Source: Ligula intestinalis (Eukaryota > Platyhelminthes > Cestoda > Diphyllobothriidea > Diphyllobothriidae). From it: a stretch of DNA of 64,000 bases. A model generated the notes under the pieces. The model worked only from the letters and a program-made list of their open reading frames with translations, was not told the origin of the DNA and did not search any database. The DNA lies in assembly GCA_036362985.1 (NCBI GenBank), contig JAYGXS010000001.1, positions 52,977,153-53,041,152 on the forward strand, read 5' to 3'. The position numbers and the translations under genes were made by a program. Positions within the stretch are counted from its first letter, which is position 1. Every line of letters starts with the position of its first letter. This document shows positions 52,336 to 63,000 of this stretch, one piece after another.

Positions 52336-53997
52336 TAGGCGTAGCTATGCTTACATATTTAGTGGAAATCTTTAGTTTCCTGGGCAGAATGCACACTTCT
52401 TTTTCCAAAATGTCCCTTAGCTCACGGTTCCTTGTACGATAACGTAGATTATCTCAGAAAATGGACACTAAACAATTGGATGAATGAGAAATAGCCTGAA
52501 TCGGTTGATATTATTTTGTCAGAAGTTTAATTTCTGTCACATATTTCCCCAAACCTGCTCATCCCGACAAATAAAAGAAAACCAGTTTGCCACTCTCATC
52601 TCATTTATTGATTTCAGGATGTGGAACTTGCTGACAGCCGAACACTCCCACTTGGCAAGCTGGGTTCTACCACTTTTACTGCAGTCGCTCACTGTTCCGG
52701 GAATGCTGGGAGTTTTTTTACACCTAACTGAGAAGGAGTGCACAGACGTTGACTGGAAATGCCGGTTTCATGCCTACGAGAAGATATTCTGCCTACTGCG
52801 TCAGTTGGACATGTCGGTTCTCTCAGGCTTTTTTAACGGACCCGCCTCCAAGACAATTACTTTTGGTCGTCAACCGACAACCTCCGCAATTGGAAGTTCA
52901 GGAGTGGGAGCCTCCTCAAGAGCAGGACGACTGGCTGCCAAAGTTGGCGGTTTCCGCGGCGGTCACGGTGTCCTTGCGGGACAATCAACCACAGCAGATG
53001 GATGGGTTGGTGGAAACCGTGGGGCTCTTGCGCCCCTGCACCCCTTCATTGTCAACGCTATTGCGCATGTTTGCTGCCGTTTAATTGGTTCCCTAGACGA
53101 TTATAATTCGGTTGTGGCACAGAGAACTGCTTTCCATCTAAGTGCTCTGGATGACAATGCACTACTTGTAAGTATTTATACTGCTCTTGAGGTTGGCTTT
53201 TGATTTTTTAGATATATTCACTTGATTAATTTTCCATTTTAATAAGGTGCAACATCCATATTTTCGATGTGTTATTGCTTTTTGTCAATGTGAGACATAA
53301 GATGAAGTATTATGCTCTAAAATCCAGAGGTATAGTTGTTAGCGTACCTTATATACGCTCAGCCCCAGGCTTTTGTCTTTCGGTTAGGGTAAGAGTAACG
53401 GTAAGGTTAAGAGTTAGGGTTCGGGTGAAGGTTAAGGCAGCGGTTAGATTTAGGGCTATGCATAACGAAATGAGTAGAAAGTTATGTATGGTAAAATACT
53501 TTATCTCGATGAGCCTTATCTTGTCTTCCCAACCAAACCATTACTTTTATAGTAGTGCGATAGCCTTTACCTTAATGTAGGTCCATTTGAAATGCCATTC
53601 GTTATCTTTCCGTAGTCATGATAAGCCTTTTTCCTTTTTTTTCCATCTGGTCTCATCAGACACAACACCGGGTCTTAGTGTATATAAATTGCGCTACCAC
53701 CCATAACTCTGCCCACTAAGGTTTATATCCACGACCGGAATGAATCTGTCGGACATTCTAATGCACCTTTGAAGTGAGCACCTGTTGTCTTTTTGTACAC
53801 GATTGAAACGATTTTTAAAGGGATAGGATTTTGGTCTCCGTTATTGATTCTGTCATATCGTTTACCCTTACTTTTCGAAAAAGATAGAGCGAAGTGACTG
53901 TCGGCAGTCACCACAGACACCTGCCTTTATCTTAAACGTTTGTATTACACAATCCCCTTAGGAATAACTTTCCTTTCATTGAGAAATGTTTTATCGC

Positions 53998-54062
<65 letters not shown>

Positions 54063-57000
54063 GGGAATAGGGGACCTATAGCATAAAAATTATCAAACGT
54101 GTTTTCTGGAAATTAACTCCAATATGCTTTTGGCTCGTCCATAATTCTTGCATTCAACTCACGTGTGTGTCTGTTTTTGGGTTCAGGATTGAAGTCATTA
54201 TTTCTACCCGTTACAATCGCTATCCAATCTGACCTGTACGAGCTTATACGCTAGGTGTTGAATTAGATTTGAATTAAGGTTGCTTTGCACGTACTTATTG
54301 CCGCCGTATTTTAACGTGATATCCTTGATCAGTATTTTCAAGGTTTTAGAAGGAACACTATATTTTGTTCCCAGCTTAACCTTTTTGAACCTTCTATATG
54401 CCGACTAATTGCTGCGTCCGTTGATGTTAAGATTTTACTAATCCTTTTGGCTACAAATTATTGCCTCATACACAAGACTAACCATCCTGACCATTTCTTT
54501 CCTCTCACGTAGTGCTGTATTCAGTGTCTTGAGCAACAGTTCGACACTGTGGCTGCCGACCGTTCGCTGGTTCTGCAACGAATGCATCAACTGAGTTGCG
54601 CTCTCTCTAACAGACAGATATTCTCTTGGGATTTCTTTATTGACCGCTTTGGAATTCTATCCATCGAGGCGCAAATAAGTGAACGATCCAAACCTGATAT
54701 TGATTCTGGTACACAAGCATCTCTCTACTTTGCGATTTTTACATTGTTCCTATCTGTTGAAATCGGTCTGCAGGCAAATCCTATCGTCTCGTGTATGATA
54801 TATTATCGCTTGTTTCTTTTTCTTAGTGAATGACCTGAACAATATGAATAAACGAGGTGATGCCTTCCAGCAGCAATTTAATCGTGCCGTCTTCGCCATG
54901 GCAAAGACAGACTGTCTACCTTCGATATCTGGTGTTCGTGGTACTGCAGCTAGATGCACGAAAACGACCGACTCAGGTGAGAGGCCAGGAGGCCAGGGGT
55001 TTCACGACAAGGCTTTCAGAGGTGGACATGCAACTGCCACAGATGGAAAACAATCCGCAGTTAGCACGGGTACACTCCCATTCTATATTTTTGACCCTTG
55101 TTCTGGCAAACTTACCTGTGGCAATACTTACGTCGCATTATACACAATGTGCACTATTAAACCACTTATAACGCCGTTAACGTGGGACCTCAAAGGCCAA
55201 TTTGCCGCCTAGATGGTCCGTTCTAATCAGACCAAAGCTGTGAAATACATACCCTGTTGACTGGCAACTGAAAAACATTTACTCTTAGACCTAATAATGT
55301 ACTAGTATTTACTTAAACCCGAAATCTACGGTATACTGTTTAAGTATTTCGGATACTAGCTCTTTGGTATGTTTTGCACAAGAATGTGTACCTACTTTGG
55401 CTGTGGAAAGTCAGTGAACAGTCACTTCCATGGTACGCCAACCCTGACATTGAGCAATCCAATCCTTTTTTGTGGTCCGCCGATATTATTTCATTTGTAA
55501 ACACTAAAGATTTAAGCAGGAGGCTTTCCTTGCGCAATTATTGCGGATAATTGATCTGCTGATGATTAAACCAAGCAATTGGCGTGGCCCTTCCTGTATC
55601 ATCAAGAACGTACATATTGTCTTCATCTGCACAGGATTTTAATTAGTTCAACTAAATAACCGATGAAATTCTTTGTGCACAATGAAAATAGCCAGATTCT
55701 TGCGTTCAACCGGGAAGTCACGTTGAGGGCACATTCATTTCACTCAGCGCTATTCCGAATAACAAAGTCATGTCTCACACACTTTCGGATGTTTGCATTT
55801 CAAAAACATCCTGCAGCATGCTTGCTGTCGAAGAAGGTGAGAAAATGTTGCCAAAAAAACTCATTACTGTTCCCTAAAATGCACGTCTTTTTCTCCTCCT
55901 TTCCAGACGACAGCCCTTCACGAGCGTCACCGGCTGAAATGAGAAGGTCCCGTCCATCGGTTATCAAGTTAACTGGTTTCATCCCAGGTAATTTTAACTT
56001 ACTTCAGCATTTCTGTCACACAGCAAAGTGTTCTAAGAAGACCTTTACGTAGGGATTACATTAACTTAAACCCTAGCCGTAAAATTAACCCTACGCTAAA
56101 CCCTCACCATGCTTTTACCGTAAATTTAATTCCAACTTACCTTGGCGTGAACCATAATCCATACCTTACATAACCATGAGCTTAACCGTAATCCTTTACA
56201 TGAGCCTTGATCTCGTTTATATAGAATTTGGCGGAAAGAAACCTGTATTGTGGGTTCTTTCTATTCCCATTTGCTTTTAAGGGTACCATACAAGTTCTCC
56301 TTATAAACTTTTATTCAACAATGTTAGCTTTTATTACTCAAAATCTACATACTTTCAGTAGCAGTATCCTTAACACTAGGCGATAATTTACTGAATTGGT
56401 GATTTTTGCAGCTAGTCTTCTGAGCATTCATGATTATTCCGTAAACTTCAGATAGTAAATTACCTGAGTACGTGACCTTTATAGTTGAAGGGTTTCTTTT
56501 AAGTTAAAATCCGTTTTCCGATTAAACTTTAATCAGGCACCACGGTATGAACTTTACTCAGCATCCTCTAAAGAGAGAAAAGTAAAATTAAATAAATCGA
56601 CACATAGCTGGCCCGATGAAATATTGCTTCCTGTTTGCAATCGGCTGTCCAAGCTGGATTGTAACTTATCGTTGAGTCTTCTGTTTAAAGTTTTATAGTA
56701 CCGTTCAGAACGCGAACACCACTGAGCATAGATTGGCCATTTTTACTCCGAAGACCCTATGCATCAAGTCCTTTCGTAATAAGATGTCATTACTAAACGT
56801 GCTCATGCTCACCGCTTAGCTGTTATATCACATCTGAACTTTTACAGGAAGCACCAGTGGAACTGACTTCATGGACAGTGCGAATAAGTTCCTCTCTTCG
56901 CTACAAATAAAACTGGACGAGGAGGGTTCCGACAGAGGAACGCTCCATCAATGGGTTCGTCTTCTGCTACGCTTTATGGCCACTGTTGATATCGACGGAA

Positions 57001-60000
57001 GTTTCCAGGGTGGAAAAAACAGGCGAGGAGCTGCAACTGACGAACTAAAGAACAAAAAGAGCCTATCAAAAGTGCAGCGTCATCTAGCACTGCTTCTTGG
57101 CTATTCTGACCAGGCCTTTAATATTCCACCTTACAAATTAAGGTAACTGTGCATTTGCTAATTGCACCATATATTTACATCAAATGGAGAGCGTCCGTAT
57201 ATAAGGCACATATACTTAAGCCAAGGAACTCCGTATGCCAACAGAAAAATACGCATTGACTGCCTCAGACCTCAAATAACCTATTAATTATTGATACACA
57301 TGAGAATCACGGTAACAGTTAAGTTGGTCGCCCACCGTAGATACCTCTAACTTCCGAATTTTTCCTCATGGGAGCGGTGGTATTAGTTTAGTTTGTAGTT
57401 TATTATTTAGTTTACTAGCTTAATTCTAGTTTTATTTCATCATTTATTTGTTAGTTTTGTCTAGGTTAGCTCAATTCAGTTAGGTTGGTTTAGTATAAAG
57501 TTGTTTTTAAACTAGATTTATCTTTATTTGTCGACGTCTAACGAAACCTATTATAAAAGTAATTTAAATAGTCAACTACAAATTAAACTAAAGTAAACCT
57601 AAACTAAAACTTACGAAAATAAAAGTAACCACAGGATGAGGAGCTAGGGGTATCTGAAGTGGGCGGCCAACTTAATCTTCAGAAAAATGCATATCTAATA
57701 CGCTCAAGAAGAGATGCAGGAACAGGGGCCGTTGTATTTTACATGAACGCAGAGTTAGGGTAAAACAGAAGAGTGAAGGGATCTAGAGTCCTACTGATTA
57801 AATCAATAAGAGTTCTGCTGTTAGCTCTAACAAACCCACCATACTGCTGTGTGACCTCTCAGTCGTGGCCGGTGAACAACTCGTCTTCGTTCTTAATAGC
57901 CACTTGTCTGCAGCTGGGAACCAGGTAAAAATAACATTTATAGTATTGACAACTTTAATTTGGAAATATTTGCCGTGGATGCATAATCTGGCGTTGCTTG
58001 CTCAAAATATTCTTTTTTGTTCTAGAAATTCCACGGTATTTCATGCCTTCATTTCTCACGTGGCCGACGTTTTGGACCGAAATCCCTCAATGGGTAGCTG
58101 CATCCTACACCAAACGCTTGTGGTCCTACAGGTTTGTGCTTCTCCTCAGCGCTACGCTAACGACTGCCAGGCACCAAACTTCACTCTGCGTCTTCTGGAA
58201 CCCCATATTCGTCATCACTGGCTTAATACGCTTCTCATTATCCTCTACAAGGTAGAAAAACAGCTTTTTTTTACCAAGCCAGTAAACGCTTTCCATATCT
58301 TAATTCACTACAGAGATAGACATACCTGAAAGAGGCTTCACATGTTTGGACCGATTTACAATGCCTGATCACCACAAAATGAATTTCCAGATATATTCCC
58401 CAAACTACATGCCTGAGAGACCAGCGAAAACACTTAAGTAAAAAGGCAATTTTGTTTAAGATTAAGATGGCGGGAAAGGTTAAGATTAGGATTAAGCTTA
58501 AAGTCAGGCTGAAGATTAGAGTTAAAGTTCGGTTAAGGACTACGTAAACGGTTATGGCTTGGGTTCATGCTTACTGGAGGCTTTAGAGTAGGGCTAACAT
58601 TGGCGGTAGATTTTAGTTTAATGTCTGGATTACTGTTAGGGATAAGCCACGGGCCTATTTACACTTCCGAAAATTTATCGCAAGACCACCTATTTTCAAT
58701 GAGCGGGAAGTTTCTATTTCTGTGCCTATTTAGGCGATCATGCAAGCCATCCATGCCGAATAATGTTTTCAAAGCGGATGGCTGGAGTTATCACAACGCA
58801 CAATATTCCAGAAGTACATGCTAGGACAAACCAACTTTTACAGGAGGTTGTCTCAGGGACAACCGATAGCTCAATGCCTCACGGCACAACAGTGGCGGGG
58901 TGCATTTCAGCTAATGTGACAATAACTGCCGGAATTTTGGCTTGAGGTTGTTTAGCATCGCAGTCCCCTAGTAGCTTTGTTCGTGAAATGCGCGGTGAAC
59001 CGATGCACTCGTTTTCCATGTTGTGATCAGTCTGCGGACGTTGATTTCCGCGTTTTACTGACCTTGCCAACGTGAATGTAAGTAATAACTCCTCACCCTA
59101 TCGATATATGAACGTTCAATGCCTGATAACAGACTGGGCATGATTTAAAATTATTTGATCTCTCCTCCGAGTATCAATGTTTTCTTGCGTGTCACTCACT
59201 TGGATAAGCCTCATTGCGGAACCAAAGAATATTCGAACGCTTAATGTGGTCTGCGGGAACAAGTCCTACATATTTTTCTCTCAATACCGCCGTTCCTTGA
59301 GGGCTGGGTTTCCTCATACGTAGAGTTAAATTCCAAGTGAGCACGCGTGCCAACGGATAATGTCTGATGCCACCGATATTGTCGGGTGACTTCGGTATGA
59401 TAATATATCATTTAAGCGATCGTATTTTTCAGCAGGAATCCATTTATGTTCGGGCGTTCCCATATTGGACGTTTCAGCACCCTCTTTATTATGAAAAGAA
59501 AGAAGATCTTCCGAAAATGGAGTTGTACTTGTGAATTTTCGAACAGGTATCACTTGTTCGTCGTCAAACCAAATGTAAAGTGAGGGCTGGGTATGTCGCA
59601 CTAGAGGTTTCGGGCGCAGAGGCTACAACGTACAGAGCGGGATTGGGCCGAAGGGTTATGGTGACGTGACTCATGCGGTGGTAGGTTGTGCTGGTGTTGA
59701 GAGGGAAGTTTTAACGTTTTGATTGTGGGCCACGTGTTCGGGGGAGGGGGCGATTCAGAGTCAGTGAAATTCTCCTTGACCGAGCACGGACAGCCTGCTG
59801 TTACTTCAGGCTGGATGCAGGTTAGTCGGTTAGGCGCAAAAACCGGTATAGTGTGAATCAAGCTCTACGTGTCTGTTCACACTAGCCGGGCTCGTGTGTC
59901 ACGCTTCGATGAATTCTCTCGCTTGCCTCTTATTATCCATGGCGATCACCTCGGTGCCATCCGAATTGAATTGGTGGTCACACTCAAGGTAATGCGCAAC

Positions 60001-63000
60001 TACGAGTGATAAATGGTCTCGTCGGCGAACGGCTGACTTGTGTTCGTTGATGCGAGTCTCAAGACGTCGGCCTGTTTGGTCAATATGAACACCAGGGCAA
60101 CCGGCGCACGGTATGCGGTAATTGGCGTTACTTAGTTGTTCTACGGGTAGGGGGTCTTTTAATCGACATAGGCTTGCGCGTAGTGAGGATGCGGGCTTGT
60201 GGGCGACGGAGATGCCGAAACGACTTAGTTGCTGAGAGATGGTTTCAGATATTCCATTCATATAGGGTAGAGAATAAAATTTCCGTGGCATTATATCATC
60301 ATTGGGAGGGAGGCTTTGTGCTTGATTCCGACGTCTAAAGCAATCTTTGACAAAGCTTCTCGGTTATCCGTTGGCCCGGAAGAATTTGTACAAATATGCT
60401 AGTTCTCTCTTGAGCAAACCATAATTACTGCAATAAAGATGGGCCCGTTGGCAAAGAGTACGAACTCAGCTTCTTCTATGGGCCGCAGAGTGGTTACTCC
60501 TATAGTTAAGGATGATTTCTGCAGGGGATTCCTTTCGGTAGACGCTTGTTGCGAGTTCGCCATCCATGAACCTTTGTATTCTCACGTCAAGGAATGGGAG
60601 GGTATCTCCTGTTGCCTCTTCGCCGGTAAATTATATTTCTAAGAAGACCCAATTTAAACTCTGATGCAGCCGTTCGACGTCGCAAGTCTTTATGCTGACG
60701 AATGTGTCGTCTTCCTAGCGGAGCCACATTTTTGATTTGACAGCTCGAAAAACTTCCTCTTTTAGTCTCTGTAAAACTAGTTCTGCAAGTAGCCCCGATA
60801 TTGGCGAGCCCATTGGGATGCCCTTTTTTGCTGATAGCACTTGCCCTCAAAGTAACAATAGATTTGAGATTGAGCTTAAGTACACAATCCAAACGTAAAC
60901 ACTTCCCTCTCAACGCCAGCACAACCTACCGCCGCATGAGCCACGTCACCATAACCCTTCGGCCCAATCCCGCTCTGTACTTTGCAGTCTCTGCACCCGA
61001 AACCTTTAGTGCGACATTCCCAGCCTTCACTTTTTATTTAGTCTGACAACGAACAAGTGATCCCTGTTCGAAAATTTACGAGTACAACTTGATTTTCCGA
61101 GTCATCTCGGACTGCAAATAACTTCACTTATCTAACTATTATTATTATATTATCTATTATATTAATATTATTGTATTAAGAACTGTATTCTTATTGTGCA
61201 GACTTGGATTTATGCAGTCTTTTTGCACCTTTTATTTCCGCATAAAGTACGAATACAACTCTCCAACAGGCCTACTTAACATGAGCTCCAGCTTTTCGGG
61301 TATCCAAAAGGCAAGCGGCGACATCCTCAGTATCGGCGGCGACTACCCTGCCTCCCAGCTGAATGCCGGAGGTATTCCCGGAGCAGAGCACAATGCATCT
61401 ATCAACGTTGGCATGGGTTCAGGTCGCAGTGTCGGATTCAGTCCTGGGCATGTCCAGCAATTTGGTGTCACCAATCCCTCGTTGTTGGCCGGTGGTAGCT
61501 CCTCTCATTGGGGTAACTTATCGCCAGGTGGCACCCGTGGCATCGTGGAATACCTGATAAAAATTGTACTTAACACCTTGGACACACAGGTGCACGTGTG
61601 TAAAGAGAAAACCGAGGAAGAGCTGCTGGAGACACCCACAGCAGTCCTGCCGAGAATGCGAGGTGCGCAGCATGTGCAAGCAACTTTTAAAAAATCCAAT
61701 CTACTTTAATTTGCTAGATGAGATTTCTATTTGACAAGTGAATACCACAGTGACTCTGCTGGTTATGACGTCTATGTTATCCTGAGGAAAAAAATCAATC
61801 CGGGCCTCAGATTCTGCTATATTAGACGGAACCTTTTAATCATAAGAGAGATAAGACGACTAATCAATTAAATTAATTCTAGTATGGATCCCTAATAGAA
61901 AATGAAATTAATTAACTTTCCTGCAACACGTAATTTTCTAAAACATTATCAGCGTAATAAAACATGGCATCTTGGTTAGCTGTACTCCACGTAGTGATAC
62001 TAGCCATGGCCCTGACACGTTTCACTGATTTGATTTTGACGTAGACTGTAGCCCTAGTAGTTAGCTTATCGTTCTTTTTGTGGTGTTTCCAGGTGAAGTT
62101 TATAGTTTGTTTGATTTAAATATATGGAACTAGAGCAGTTTCCGAAATATTTTGGTTTTAGAAATTAAATCCATCTTCCCGAAATCCTTTTGCCAAAGTT
62201 ATTGACTTCAAAATTTATATCACATCGCAAACTAAAAACTCTACTTAATAGTAATAGGTAGGTAGAACCACGTTTTCAAAGCATCACGTGAACCTGCTTA
62301 CGTTCATGAATGCAAGATAATCAGCACATCAGCCTGACTATTCGAATGAATCTATTATAATATAAGGGTTGATGATGATATTCTAAATTCTTTCAGTAAT
62401 AATAACTCATCCGGTGTCACTTAACCCCAATTTCATTTTTTTGAAACTCTAAGCCAATTGTCTCTATTTTATACTATATTTTCCTCTCTGTGCAATATGA
62501 ATGCACTTTTTAACTTCCTTGCGTAGGCTATCTTTTCCACAAAAAGCTATTTCATCACACAAGCAGAACGAATATGGTATATGAAGTCTAACAGGCAAAA
62601 AATAAAATCCTCGGATTGCTAGGTGTTAGGCACTTAAGACTCCATTGTTTTAGTTGACCCAATTGTGAAAACATTCGCGGCGTTTGGCGAGAGTCGAAAC
62701 CACATAGCAGGGATGGCCTTTACGCAGCCAACGCTCATTCACTTGATCTACAAATGCCATGCCTTGTGCCATAAAGTTAATCGCACTTGGAACGATTTTG
62801 TCTGCCCGGCTTCATCGCTCGTATGGAATCCACCAATACGGAACAGCAAGCTGACTGCTCAAGCAGGATTTCCTAAGCAATAATTTAAAATCTACCAGAA
62901 TGACTACTAAACTAACTTAATTACTCAGGGGGCCTTGACAGATTTACTTAATTTAGTTAACCCAATTGTTTGCTAAGTTTTCCAATTCTGTCATCGGGAC

